Origin: Anaerolineae bacterium
GTDB lineage: Bacteria; Chloroflexota; Anaerolineae; Aggregatilineales; Aggregatilineaceae
Assembly (NCBI GenBank): GCA_018432315.1
Contig: JAHDLB010000025.1
Span: 268,424-332,423, forward strand
Direction of reading: 5' to 3'
Length of the DNA: 64,000 nucleotides
Within the stretch, counting starts at the first letter, position 1. Every line of letters begins with the position of its first letter. Of this stretch, positions 33,459 through 42,441 are shown piece after piece. Below the pieces are notes generated by a model that was not told the DNA's origin, did not search any database, and saw only the letters and a program-made list of their open reading frames with translations. Both the position numbers and the translations under genes were made by a program.

Positions 33459-33792
33459 GAACCCTATATCCCGATGCACGATCCGCGCAGCGCGCAGCCC
33501 GGCGCCGCGCGCCCGGGTGCGCAGAGGCCGGCGTGCCATGCGAGCCGCTGTCAGCCGAATTGCTGCCGGTTGTTTTACAAGCCCGCTACCACATGAATTA
33601 AGGAAAGGTCGAGGCTCTATAAAGGAATTGTATCAAATTATAAAAATTTCCGAAGACTTTATAAAATCCCCCTTTCCTTTAACCAAGATCGCTTAAAATG
33701 GGGGTAAGGGTGGGACCTGTTGCAGCCGGTGAATGGCGACAACGGGTGTGTTGTTTTCCCAAAATCGAATCACTGACAGGGAGCATCCGTCT
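33459..33792 (+). other. Gene-free structured leader or RNA region
   Basis: 334 bases between the promoter and the next ATG. The first part (about 33485-33560) is very GC-rich with several overlapping stems of GCGC type; the second (33590-33700) is AT-rich with a long nested hairpin described separately. The only plus frame of note (33448-33696) starts at an ATG without a ribosome binding site and reads across both compositional zones, so I do not call it a gene. It could be a long 5' leader or an untranslated RNA. Confidence 0.45.
33598..33682 (+). ncRNA. AT-rich nested hairpin, candidate structured RNA or small inverted-repeat element
   Basis: Outer arms TTAAGGAAAGG (33598-33608) and CCTTTCCTTTAA (671-682 of the same kilobase) pair with one bulge. 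Inner arms TATAAAG (33618-33624) and CTTTATA (33657-33663) pair perfectly, and GGAATT pairs with AATTTCC one bulge apart inside them. The result is a long imperfect stem in DNA of very different base composition from the flanks. It resembles no RNA family I can name. Confidence 0.4.
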
Positions 33793-34395
33793 ATGAAGCG
33801 CCGGATCAGCCGCCGCGAAATCGCCTATCTCGTCTCAGGCCTGTGCATCGGCCTGCTGGTGGGCGCGGCGTTGGTCGGCAGCAACGACGATCTGCGAGCG
33901 TCGCTTTTTGGGTCGGCAGTCAGCGACGACACCCGGCGGGCGGATGACTTCAGAGACTATGCCTATTTTCTGGTGGACTTACCCACAGCAGAAAACTGGC
34001 TCGTCGAGCAATATCCTGACAGCGGCGACGAGCTGGCTGCTACGCTGGAGACCATCACGAGGCTGCCGTCTTCGCCCAACTTTCGCCAGGATTTCCGCGC
34101 TGTGCAGCCGGATGTGGGCCGCCTGCTGCCACAGGTCGCGCAGGCGCTGGACCCGTCCGCGCCACCAGACGCCAGCCCCGCCGGAGAAGCGGCGCTGGCG
34201 ACCTGCCTGGGATTGGACGATGATCCGTACCGGTCCCAGCCAACCCTGTATTTGTACGTGACGATTCCGGCCAGCCGGGTAGACCAGATCGACGTGCCTG
34301 ATACCTGGGAGCGCCTTGAAAAGCCGAAGGCCAACGCGCTCTTCTGGCAGTTGCTCGCCTGCTATCCCGCGCCGGAGTTGGAGCTTGTGTCGTAA
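33793..34395 (+). CDS. Single-pass membrane protein of unknown function
   Basis: 200 residues from ATG 33793 (AGGGAG nine bases upstream); an in-frame GTG/ATG start near 33733 is possible but has no ribosome site. A basic N-terminus (MKRRISRREIAY) precedes one hydrophobic helix (about residues 10-30, VSGLCIGLLVGAALVG). The remaining about 165 residues are predicted extracytoplasmic, acidic and helix-rich at first, with SPNFRQDFRAVQPDVGRLLPQ, ending in a beta-rich part with two Cys (CLGLDDD and LACYPAPELE) that may form a disulphide. I do not recognise the family. The gene is 204 bases upstream of the giant surface protein and may be co-expressed. Confidence 0.75.
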   Translation: MKRRISRREIAYLVSGLCIGLLVGAALVGSNDDLRASLFGSAVSDDTRRADDFRDYAYFLVDLPTAENWLVEQYPDSGDELAATLETITRLPSSPNFRQDFRAVQPDVGRLLPQVAQALDPSAPPDASPAGEAALATCLGLDDDPYRSQPTLYLYVTIPASRVDQIDVPDTWERLEKPKANALFWQLLACYPAPELELVS

Positions 34396-34501
34396 CCTGA
34401 GACGCCGGTCCAGCCTGCCGGACTCGTCCGGTGTTGGAAAGGCTGGCTCACATCCTTCAGAGAGGATTGCGCTTCCATCACCAAACACTTTCATCCCAGA
34501 C

Positions 34502-34573
34502 AAGGAGGTCACGGCGTCTTTGAGACGGCAGCCACTATCGATTTCGATCATCTCACGTCGGCAACCCGACTGA
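34502..34573 (+). other. Strong Shine-Dalgarno with a 17-codon frame, possible leader peptide
   Basis: AAGGAGGT at 34502-34509 is a consensus ribosome site with no normal gene behind it. The only frame at a workable distance starts at TTG 34520 and stops at 34573: MRRQPLSISIISRRQPD. It lies 27 bases before the surface-protein ATG. It may be a leader peptide, or a relic. The surrounding 204-base gap has no other gene. Confidence 0.25.
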
Positions 34574-34599
34574 AGTAATCATTACCAGGAGCGAATTTG

Positions 34600-37500
34600 A
34601 TGCAAGGTAGAAGGTTCAACCGCCAGACTCTGACCATTGGGGCCGTCGCCCTGATCGTGCTGATCGCAGGCGCGCTCGTCTTGGGCGGCACCGATCTCTT
34701 CGGCACGGCGGGCGAGCAGCCCACGGAGGAGCCGCCGGAAGTCGCTCAGCAGCCGCCGACCGAGCAGCCGAGCGACGACGCCGGGCCAGCCCCTGCTGCA
34801 ACCGAAGAACCGCCGGGCGACCAGCCACCGGTTGAAGAACCACCGCCGCCGCCCGCCCAGCCGCCCGAAGACCAACCACCGCCAACCGAGCAGCCGCCGG
34901 TTGTCGAGCCACCACCACCGGCAACTGAGCCGCCGACCGTAGTCGAGCCACCGCCGCCGGCGACTGAGGAGCCTCCGGTGGGCGATCAACCGCCCGCCGA
35001 CGAGAAACCACCGGCGACCGAAGACGTGCCGCTTGCTTCGACTCAAGAGGCCACCGAGGAACCAACCGCGGAGCCGACTGAGGCGCCCACCGAGGAACCG
35101 GCAGAGGAACCCACTGCCGAGCCGACCGAGGTTCCTACCGAAGCGCCCACCGAGGAAGTGACTGCCGAGCCCACCGCGGAGCCGACTGAGGTACCAACCG
35201 AAGAGCCCACCGAGGAACCGGCAGCACTCCAGGCAGAAGCTGACGTGATGGAGCCGTTCGCGCTGGTCGATCCCGAACCGGTGGGCGGCAACCCCACCTG
35301 TGGCAGCCTGGGCTTGCCCGATGGCGTCACATTCGACCCGCCCAACCCGGTGTCGGGTTACGATGCCGGCCCCGGAACGATCTCGTGGAGCTTCAGCGCG
35401 GGCGCATACCAGATCGACTGGAGCGCGACGTTTGGCATCAGCGCGGTGATCATGAAAGGCGGCCAGGTCGGCGCCAATGTATACCACTACGATCCGCCGG
35501 CGCTCGGCGATTCAGGGCTGATAACCGCCAACAACCCCAGCGGCCAACCCGCTGGCCTGAGCCATCTCGTCTTCTGCTACGACGAGGCGCGTGTCCCACT
35601 GGCAGCCGGTGGGCTCGACGTGACCAAGGTCGCCGATTGGAACGGCGTGCCGGTCGATGGCACCCAGACCTTCGAGATCTGCATCACCGGCCCGTCCTAT
35701 CCGGATGGCGACTGCCAGAGCGTGGGCGCCAACGGGGGCACCGTCTCCTGGCCCGGCCTGGACGCGGGCGACTACACCGTAACCGAGACCGATCCGGGCG
35801 CAGTCTGGACCGTGTCCGGCAGCGGCGTTTCGGTCGCTGTAGCGGACGACCAGACCGCCAGCGCGACTATCACCAACACGCACGATCCGCTGCCACCGCC
35901 GCTCGACGCTTACCAGATCTTCATCAGTAAGGCGTGGCTTGATGCCAGCATGAACTCCACCGACGCCCCGGCGCTGTCCGGCGATTTCGCCATCACCGCG
36001 ACCAGCTCGATCGGGCAGGCAACGTGCACCTGGTCGGGCGGCAGCCTGGGGTGCAGCTACACCAACCAGATCCCACCGGCGCTAAACAACGACGGCCTGT
36101 GGGTGCCTGCCGGCGAATCGTACACCGTGTCTGAGGCCGGGCTGCCCGCCGGGTGGTACGGCATTTCAGGCGTCGGCACGTTCCCGGCCACCTGGGGCTC
36201 GTGCGACGGCACAACGTGCCTGCACACGGTCCAGAACCAATCCTCGGCGGGCGGGCGCGTCGTCGTGACGAAGACCGTCGACTGGAACGGCACAACGCCG
36301 GACCCGAGCCAGACGTTCGAGTTCTGCATCTTCGGCCCGTCGTTCGTCAGTCCGCCGTACAACTGCCAGACGGTCGGTCCCAACGGCGGTACGGTGTCGT
36401 GGGCGGACCTGATGCCCGGCCAGTATGACGTCGTCGAATCGACTCTAGACCCGATCTGGGTCGTGGGCCCCACCCGCATCCAGAAGGCGACCATCATCGA
36501 CGTCAACACGGTCGAGCTGACGTACACCAACACTTACGGTACTCCGAGCGGCCCCAGCCTGTCGGTTGAGGGTACGTGCGACATGACCACCGGGCAGGTG
36601 ACCTTCACGCTCACCAACAACGGCTCGGCCATGTCCGCGGGCGTCCCGTACACCATCAGCAACGCCGGTGGCACAATCGCGTCCGGCACCACCGACGCGC
36701 TCGGCGCGGGCGCGAGCCAGACCTTCCTGCCGCCCATCCAGACCGGCGGCGGCACCATGACCTTCGAGACGACCGGTACCGACGGCCTGTACGCCTACGC
36801 TGAAGTCGCGGACTGCTTCGCGCCGAGCGGCCCCAGCCTGTCGGCTGAGGGCACGTGCGACATCGCCACCGGGCAGGTGAGCTTCACGCTCACCAACAAC
36901 GGCTCGGCCATGTCCGCGGGCGTCCCGTACACCATCAGCAACGCCGGTGGCACGATCGCGTCCGGCACCACCGACGCGCTCGGCGCGGGCGCGAGCCAGA
37001 CCTTCCTGCCGCCCATCCAGACCGGCGGCGGCACCATGACCTTTGAGACGACCGGCACCGGCGGCCTGTACGCCTACGCTGAAGTCGAGGACTGCTTCGC
37101 GCCGAGCGACCCGCGCGGGCGCGTCGAAGTGACCAAGGTCGTCGACTGGAACGGCTTCACGCCGGACCCGAGCCAGACGTTCGAGTTCTGCATCTTCGGC
37201 CCGTCGTTCGTCGATCCGCCGTACAACTGCCAGACCGTCGGCTCCAACGGCGGCACGGTGGCATGGGACAACCTGCTGCCCGGCGAGTACGATATCGTCG
37301 AATCGACGCTGGGCACGGTCTGGGTCGTGAGCCCCGACCGCATCCAGAAGGCGTTCGTCGTCGGTGGCGACGTGATCCAGCTTGAGTACACCAACCGCTA
37401 CAACCCGCCGAACCTGGTCGCCGAGGGCACGTGCGACACGGCCACCGGGCAGGTGACCTTCACGCTCACCAACAACGGCTCCGCCATGTCGGACGGCGTC

Positions 37501-40005
37501 CCGTACACGATCACCAATGACAACGGCACGATCGCATCCGGCACGACCGACGCGCTCGGCGCGGGCGGCACCCAGACCTTCACCGTCCCGGTTCAGGTCG
37601 ATGGCGGCACCATCGTCTTCCAGACGACCGGCGCCGAGGGCCTGAGCACCTCCGCCGAAGTCGACGACTGCCTCGCGCCGGTCAACTTGGTCGCTGAGGG
37701 CACGTGCGACACCGCCACCGGGCAGGTGACCTTCACGCTCACCAACACCGGGCAGGCGATGTCCGCGGGTGTGCCGTACACGATCAGCAACGACAACGGC
37801 ACCATCACCTCCGGCACGACCGACGCGCTCGGTCCCAACCAGAGCCAGACGTTCACGGTCCCGGTCCAGGTCGATGGCGGCACCATCGTCTTCGAGACGA
37901 CCGGCAGCGGCGGCCTGTACGCCTATGCTGAAATCGACGACTGCCTCGCGCCGGTCAACCTGGACGTCAGCGGCACGTGCGACACGGCCACCGGGCAGGT
38001 GACCTTCACGCTCACCAACACCGGGCAGGCGATGTCCGCGGGCGTGCCGTACACCATCAGCAACGACAACGGCACGATCATGTCCGGCACGACCGACGCG
38101 CTGGCCCCGAACGGAAGCCAGATCTTCCTGGTCCCGCTCCAGGTTGACGGCGGCACGGTCGTCTTCGAGACGACCGGCACCGGCGGCCTGTACGCCTACG
38201 CTGAAGTCGACGACTGCCTCGCGCCGGTCAACCTGGTGGCCGAGGGCGAGTGCGACGTCGCCACCGGGCAGGTGATCTTCACGCTCACCAACCTCGGCCA
38301 GGCGATGTCGTCCGGCGTCCAGTACACCATCTACACCGACAACCGTGACCTGCAGAGCGGCATCACCGACGCGCTGGGCCCCAACGAAACCCAGCAGTTC
38401 GTCGTCGATGCACGCCCGAATGGGGCCACGATCTACTTCATGGCGAACGGCATGCTGGTGCCCGCCGAAACCACCGACTGCTTCGCGCTCGACAAAGTCA
38501 TCTTCGACGCGCAGTGCACGGTCGATGCCGTGGCGACGTTCACCATCACCAACAACGGCGGCCCGATGAGCCAGACCGCCACCTACGAGATCGTCAATGA
38601 GGACGGCGACGTCGTCGGCAGCGGCAGCTACCAGCTTGGCGCGGGCCAGTCCACGTCCGCCACCGTCTCGGGGTACTACGGCGAGATCCGCTTCAACCAG
38701 CCCGGCGCCAAGACGGTGACGACGTACTGCGCGCCGCCTCCGCCGCCGCCCACACCGCCGCCGCCCACTCAGACGGAAGAACCGGAAGAGCCGGAAGCGA
38801 CCGAAGAGCCGCCGGGGCCACAAGGACCGGTCGCGGTCGCACAGGCGGTCTGCGGTGAAACGACCGAGACGGGCCTGAACGGCTTCCCGGTGATCGGCAT
38901 GAATCCGGAAGACTGCGTCGACGAGCCGCTGCCGGCGCCCGAATGGGAGCCGCTGGCGGTGGGCGAGGCGGTCTGCCCCGACTGGTTCGTGTATCACACC
39001 AACATGACCGGCGACTGGGAAGTGTTCCGCCTGGGCGAGCTGCTCAACGATCCGGGCGCCGAACCGAACCTGACCCAGGGCGTTGGCCCGCGCGTGTACG
39101 ATGTGGCGCCCAGCCGCTCGCCCGATGCTGAGTGGATCACCTTCGCCAGCAACCGCGACGGCAACTGGGAAATCTACATTGGCCGGGCCGACGGCTCCGA
39201 ACAGCGCCGCGTGACGTACAACACCACTGCGATCGACATCGATCCGATGTGGTCGCCGGATGGTAACTGGATCGTCTACGACTCGGCGCGTGACGGCAAC
39301 TGGGAGCTGTACATGATCAACGTGGGCACGGGCGTCGAGGTCCGCCTGACCGACGATCCCGGCAACGATCTGAACGCCTTCTGGGCGCCCGATGGGACCA
39401 GGCTGGTCTTCCAGAGCGACCGTGACGGCCTGTGGCAGGTCTACGAGCTGGAGATCGCGACCCTGGAGGTCACGCGGCTGAGTGATGGCGAGGGCGACGA
39501 TCACGATCCGCAGTACTCGTTCGACGGCGAGCAGGTGGCTTTCCGCTCGTACCGCAACGGCGAGAACAGCGTGATCTACAAGATGGACGCCGACGGCGCC
39601 AACGGCGAGGCCGTGTCGGACCTGACGGCAGACGCGACCAACCACGCCTGGTCCGACGACGACAGCCTGATCGCGTACCAGTCCGACCTCGACGGCGACC
39701 TGGACATCTACGTGTTCGAGGTCGAAACCGGCGAGACGCGGCTGGTCACCGACAACGACATTCCGGACTACGCGCCGACCTGGTGGTGCCAGTCGCCGGT
39801 GCTGATCTTCACGTCGGACATCACGGGCGACGCGAACATCTTCGATGTGCCGGCGCTGCCGATGGACGCCGATCCGATCGACGTCCTGCGTGAAGCGAGC
39901 CAACTGACCACCGACGAGGAGTCGGATCAGTTCCCGGAAAACACCCCGTCCGAGGAAAACGCGAGCCGCCAGCGGTCGCTGCCGTCTCCGGCCAAGAACC
40001 GGTAA
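34600..40005 (+). CDS. Giant repeat-containing surface protein with CnaB-like domains and TolB-like propeller
   Basis: 1801 residues from ATG 34600 (CAGGAG eight bases upstream; TTG just before it is less likely). Signal anchor about residues 8-30. Residues about 35-225 are disordered, rich in Pro, Glu, Thr, with EEPTAEPTE repeats. Three prealbumin/CnaB-like domains at about 340-430, 551-645 and 840-935 have VTKxxDWNG Lys, a late VES/TET Glu and terminal TNTY-like Asn, the residues that form Lys-Asn isopeptide bonds in pilins. Six 91-93-residue repeats (GTCDxATGQVTFTLTN core) lie at about 658-1310. A Pro/Thr linker follows, then a PD40/TolB-like beta-propeller (about 1460-1780, SPDGNWIVY and related blades). 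No sortase motif or C-terminal TM. Likely a cell-surface stalk with a ligand- or sugar-binding head. Confidence 0.85.
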   Translation: MQGRRFNRQTLTIGAVALIVLIAGALVLGGTDLFGTAGEQPTEEPPEVAQQPPTEQPSDDAGPAPAATEEPPGDQPPVEEPPPPPAQPPEDQPPPTEQPPVVEPPPPATEPPTVVEPPPPATEEPPVGDQPPADEKPPATEDVPLASTQEATEEPTAEPTEAPTEEPAEEPTAEPTEVPTEAPTEEVTAEPTAEPTEVPTEEPTEEPAALQAEADVMEPFALVDPEPVGGNPTCGSLGLPDGVTFDPPNPVSGYDAGPGTISWSFSAGAYQIDWSATFGISAVIMKGGQVGANVYHYDPPALGDSGLITANNPSGQPAGLSHLVFCYDEARVPLAAGGLDVTKVADWNGVPVDGTQTFEICITGPSYPDGDCQSVGANGGTVSWPGLDAGDYTVTETDPGAVWTVSGSGVSVAVADDQTASATITNTHDPLPPPLDAYQIFISKAWLDASMNSTDAPALSGDFAITATSSIGQATCTWSGGSLGCSYTNQIPPALNNDGLWVPAGESYTVSEAGLPAGWYGISGVGTFPATWGSCDGTTCLHTVQNQSSAGGRVVVTKTVDWNGTTPDPSQTFEFCIFGPSFVSPPYNCQTVGPNGGTVSWADLMPGQYDVVESTLDPIWVVGPTRIQKATIIDVNTVELTYTNTYGTPSGPSLSVEGTCDMTTGQVTFTLTNNGSAMSAGVPYTISNAGGTIASGTTDALGAGASQTFLPPIQTGGGTMTFETTGTDGLYAYAEVADCFAPSGPSLSAEGTCDIATGQVSFTLTNNGSAMSAGVPYTISNAGGTIASGTTDALGAGASQTFLPPIQTGGGTMTFETTGTGGLYAYAEVEDCFAPSDPRGRVEVTKVVDWNGFTPDPSQTFEFCIFGPSFVDPPYNCQTVGSNGGTVAWDNLLPGEYDIVESTLGTVWVVSPDRIQKAFVVGGDVIQLEYTNRYNPPNLVAEGTCDTATGQVTFTLTNNGSAMSDGVPYTITNDNGTIASGTTDALGAGGTQTFTVPVQVDGGTIVFQTTGAEGLSTSAEVDDCLAPVNLVAEGTCDTATGQVTFTLTNTGQAMSAGVPYTISNDNGTITSGTTDALGPNQSQTFTVPVQVDGGTIVFETTGSGGLYAYAEIDDCLAPVNLDVSGTCDTATGQVTFTLTNTGQAMSAGVPYTISNDNGTIMSGTTDALAPNGSQIFLVPLQVDGGTVVFETTGTGGLYAYAEVDDCLAPVNLVAEGECDVATGQVIFTLTNLGQAMSSGVQYTIYTDNRDLQSGITDALGPNETQQFVVDARPNGATIYFMANGMLVPAETTDCFALDKVIFDAQCTVDAVATFTITNNGGPMSQTATYEIVNEDGDVVGSGSYQLGAGQSTSATVSGYYGEIRFNQPGAKTVTTYCAPPPPPPTPPPPTQTEEPEEPEATEEPPGPQGPVAVAQAVCGETTETGLNGFPVIGMNPEDCVDEPLPAPEWEPLAVGEAVCPDWFVYHTNMTGDWEVFRLGELLNDPGAEPNLTQGVGPRVYDVAPSRSPDAEWITFASNRDGNWEIYIGRADGSEQRRVTYNTTAIDIDPMWSPDGNWIVYDSARDGNWELYMINVGTGVEVRLTDDPGNDLNAFWAPDGTRLVFQSDRDGLWQVYELEIATLEVTRLSDGEGDDHDPQYSFDGEQVAFRSYRNGENSVIYKMDADGANGEAVSDLTADATNHAWSDDDSLIAYQSDLDGDLDIYVFEVETGETRLVTDNDIPDYAPTWWCQSPVLIFTSDITGDANIFDVPALPMDADPIDVLREASQLTTDEESDQFPENTPSEENASRQRSLPSPAKNR
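36571..38517 (+). repeat. Tandem domain repeats in the surface-protein gene
   Basis: Units begin at 36571, 36850, 37426, 37699, 37972 and 38245, with periods of 279 and 273 bases; a degenerate seventh unit follows near 38490. The first two are almost identical over about 265 bases, the others progressively diverged, and a CnaB-like domain interrupts the array at 37117-37407. Each unit encodes about 91-93 residues with a central GTCDxATGQVTFTLTN and a conserved Cys pair about 80 residues apart. Confidence 0.85.
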
Positions 40006-40029
40006 CCGGCCTCGCCCGAAGAGGCTTGT

Positions 40030-40068
40030 GGAGCCGCCCTCCGCCCTGGAGAGCGGCTCCGTGTTTTT
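40030..40068 (+). terminator. Rho-independent terminator of the surface-protein gene
   Basis: GGAGCCGC (40030-40037) pairs with GCGGCTCC (40053-40060), extended inside by CTCC/GGAG, followed by GTGTTTTTG. Confidence 0.9.
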
Positions 40069-40191
40069 GTTGCCCCAGACGGCAACTTGTGCTAGGATGA
40101 TGCGTCAGATTGGATGTGGTAAGCATATCATTACCAAGATAATATTTATGGTCTTCTTTTTTATCCATCGCACCTTTGCATCGAGGGTCCT

Positions 40192-41379
40192 ATGAATGTA
40201 AGCTCATGGCGCAATCCCCGGCTGGACCGCGTGCTCGATGCCCTCATGCCCGTTTTTGCCACCCTGGCCGCTCTGATGATCGGCGCCGTGATGCTCGTGC
40301 TCATGGACGCCAACCCGGTAGACGCCTATAAGGCATTATATGAGGGCGCCTTCGGCACCAAGAACTCTGTTGCGGACACGCTCATCAAAGCCACCCCCCT
40401 GCTGCTGGTCGGCATCGGAATCTGCATCAGCTTCCGGGGGGGCGTGATCAACATCGGTGGCGAGGGACAGATGATTGTTGGAGGGCTGGCCGCGACGTGG
40501 CTGGCCCTCGAATTTCAGGACGCAAGCCCCGAAGTCATGATCCCGGCGTGTCTCGTCGCCAGCTTCGTCGCGGGGGCCATCTGGGGCGGCATCGCGGGCG
40601 TGCTCAAGGCGTACTTCAACGTCAACGAGATCCTCAGCACGATCATGCTCAACCAGATCGCCTCGCTGGGCATGGGGTATCTCGTGCGCCAGGTGTTGAT
40701 CGACCCGCGCCACAAAAACTCGGCCTCGCCCATCCCCGAAACACAGCGGCTGCCGCGCGAATTCGATCTGCCGCGCATCGGCGAAGCGCTGGACAAAGTC
40801 TACGATTTCCTGGGCATTTCGGGCGAGAAGGTCTGGTCGACCACCCTGCTGCACAACGGAGTGATCATCGCCGCGATCCTGTCCATCCTGGTGTATATCT
40901 TCCTGTGGCGCACGACCATCGGCTATCGCATCCGCGCGGTGGGCAAGAACCAGCGCGCCTCGCGCTATGCCGGCATCCAGGTCAAGCATTACGTGGTGCT
41001 ATCGCTCGTGCTCAGCGGCGGATTTGCCGGGCTGGCGGGCGGCATCCAGGTGTTAGGGGTGCGCCACCGCATGAATGCCGAAGGCGGCGCGATCGCGTTC
41101 ACCGGCAACGCCGGCTTCAACGGCATCGTCGCGGCCCTGTTCGGCAAGCTGCACCCGCTGGGGACGATCCCGGCGTCGGTGTTGTTCGGCGCCCTGCTGG
41201 TCGGCGGCAACAAGCTCCAGCGGGCGGTGCAGGTGCCGTCCGCGCTCATCACCGTGCTGATCGGCCTGGTGATCGTGTTCGTGGTGGGCAGCGACCTGTG
41301 GAGCCGCCGGCGCGCACAGCGACGCGTCGCGGAGACCGTATCGGAGAAGCAACCGGCACAAGCGGGTGGGACAACATGA
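40192..41379 (+). CDS. Nucleoside-type ABC transporter permease (first; BMP-system, RbsC-like)
   Basis: 395 residues, about eight membrane helices. N-terminal helix with LAALMIGAVMLVLMDANPVDAYKALYEGAFG, then the long ISFRGGVINIGGEGQMIVGG and GVLKAYFNVNEILSTIMLNQIA motifs, which are diagnostic of BMP-family (YufP/NupP-type) permeases. The coupling helix region reads NQRASRYAGIQVKHYV. Imports purine nucleosides or simple sugars with its partner permease, ATPase and binding protein. The TGA overlaps the next ATG by four bases. Upstream, 186 bases hold the surface-protein terminator and an IR (GGTAA N8 TTACC, about 40119-40136). Confidence 0.93.
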   Translation: MNVSSWRNPRLDRVLDALMPVFATLAALMIGAVMLVLMDANPVDAYKALYEGAFGTKNSVADTLIKATPLLLVGIGICISFRGGVINIGGEGQMIVGGLAATWLALEFQDASPEVMIPACLVASFVAGAIWGGIAGVLKAYFNVNEILSTIMLNQIASLGMGYLVRQVLIDPRHKNSASPIPETQRLPREFDLPRIGEALDKVYDFLGISGEKVWSTTLLHNGVIIAAILSILVYIFLWRTTIGYRIRAVGKNQRASRYAGIQVKHYVVLSLVLSGGFAGLAGGIQVLGVRHRMNAEGGAIAFTGNAGFNGIVAALFGKLHPLGTIPASVLFGALLVGGNKLQRAVQVPSALITVLIGLVIVFVVGSDLWSRRRAQRRVAETVSEKQPAQAGGTT

Positions 41380-42296
41380 TCGAGGACCTCTTCACTGTCA
41401 GCGTGTTGGCGTCGGGCATCCGGCTGGCAACCCCGTACCTGTACGCGTCGATCGGCGAGATGTTCGGGCAGCGCAGCGGCGTGCTCAACCTGGGCGTCGA
41501 GGGCGTGATGCTGATGGGCGCGTTCACGTCGTTCTACGCGGTGCACCGGACCGAGAGCCTGATCCTGGGCGTGTTGACCGCGATCGTCGTGGGCCTGTTG
41601 ATGGGGCTGGCGACGGCCTTCATCAACGTCACGCTCAAGGCGGAGCAAGGCATCAGCGGCATCGGCATTTACCTGTTCGGGCTGGGCCTGAGCGAACTGC
41701 TGTTCAACGTCAGCTTCGACACGGTCGTGACCGTCAACGGCTTCCCGAAGATCGCGATCCCGCTCCTGGCCGATCTGCCGGTCCTGGGCGAGATCCTCTT
41801 CAACCAGAACCTGCTGGTCTACGTTGCGTTTGCGCTCGTGCCGCTGTCGTGGTTCGTGCTCAACAAGACCACGCTGGGACTCAACATCCGCGCCGTCGGC
41901 CAGAACCCCGAGGCGGCGGACGCGATGGGCATCAGCGTCACCCGCATCCGCTATTTCACCGTGACGCTGGGCGGCGTCCTGGCCGCAATGGCCGGCGCCT
42001 CGCTCTCGATCGCGCTGTTGAACGTCTTCCAGCAAAACATGACGGCGGGGCAGGGCTTCATCGCCGTGGCGCTGGTCTATTTCGGCGCGTGGCGGCCCAC
42101 CCGCGTGATGGCGGGCGCGCTGTTGTTCAGCCTGGTCAATGCGCTGCAGATCCAGGTGCGGACCATCGGCGTGGACATTCCCGACGAGTACGCCTCGATG
42201 GCGCCCTACGTGCTGACCATCATCGCCCTGATCTTCGCGTCGCGGCGCATCGACCAGCCGGCGGCGCTCACCAAGCCGTTCGAGCGGGGGGAGTAG
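41376..42296 (+). CDS. Nucleoside-type ABC transporter permease (second)
   Basis: 306 residues from ATG 41376, overlapping the upstream stop. GIRLATPYLYASIGEMFGQRSGVLNLGVEGVMLMGAF at the start is split by the usual signature (read in shorter parts: IGEMFGQRSGVLNLG, VEGVMLMGAF) of the YufQ/NupQ permease half. About eight helices. GLNIRAVGQNPEAADAMGI gives the ATPase-coupling loop and ITRIRY-like basic segment. It forms the membrane channel with the first permease. It has the usual length and no extra domains. 145 bases separate it from the binding-protein gene. Confidence 0.93.
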   Translation: MIEDLFTVSVLASGIRLATPYLYASIGEMFGQRSGVLNLGVEGVMLMGAFTSFYAVHRTESLILGVLTAIVVGLLMGLATAFINVTLKAEQGISGIGIYLFGLGLSELLFNVSFDTVVTVNGFPKIAIPLLADLPVLGEILFNQNLLVYVAFALVPLSWFVLNKTTLGLNIRAVGQNPEAADAMGISVTRIRYFTVTLGGVLAAMAGASLSIALLNVFQQNMTAGQGFIAVALVYFGAWRPTRVMAGALLFSLVNALQIQVRTIGVDIPDEYASMAPYVLTIIALIFASRRIDQPAALTKPFERGE

Positions 42297-42441
42297 GCCC
42301 TTTTGGTGAAGATCGCCAAGCCAGCGAGTGGCCCAGCGCGGCGCAGATCGTTAGATTCTTTGCAGAGTGGTGTAACACAGTCCCGTACCAGCGGGCTGTA
42401 GGAAAGTATCGTTCTCACAAGTTTAAGGAGAAAAAAGCGGT

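Noticed and set aside
33448..33696. 82-codon plus-strand frame in the structured leader
   Set aside because: Starts inside the -10 region, lacks a ribosome site and crosses two zones of very different composition.
36445..39903. Open minus-strand frame of more than 1100 codons opposite the surface-protein gene
   Set aside because: It is the mirror of a GC-rich, repeat-built gene with strong codon periodicity. No ribosome site, no recognisable domain, and repeats in the antisense product only reflect the sense repeats.
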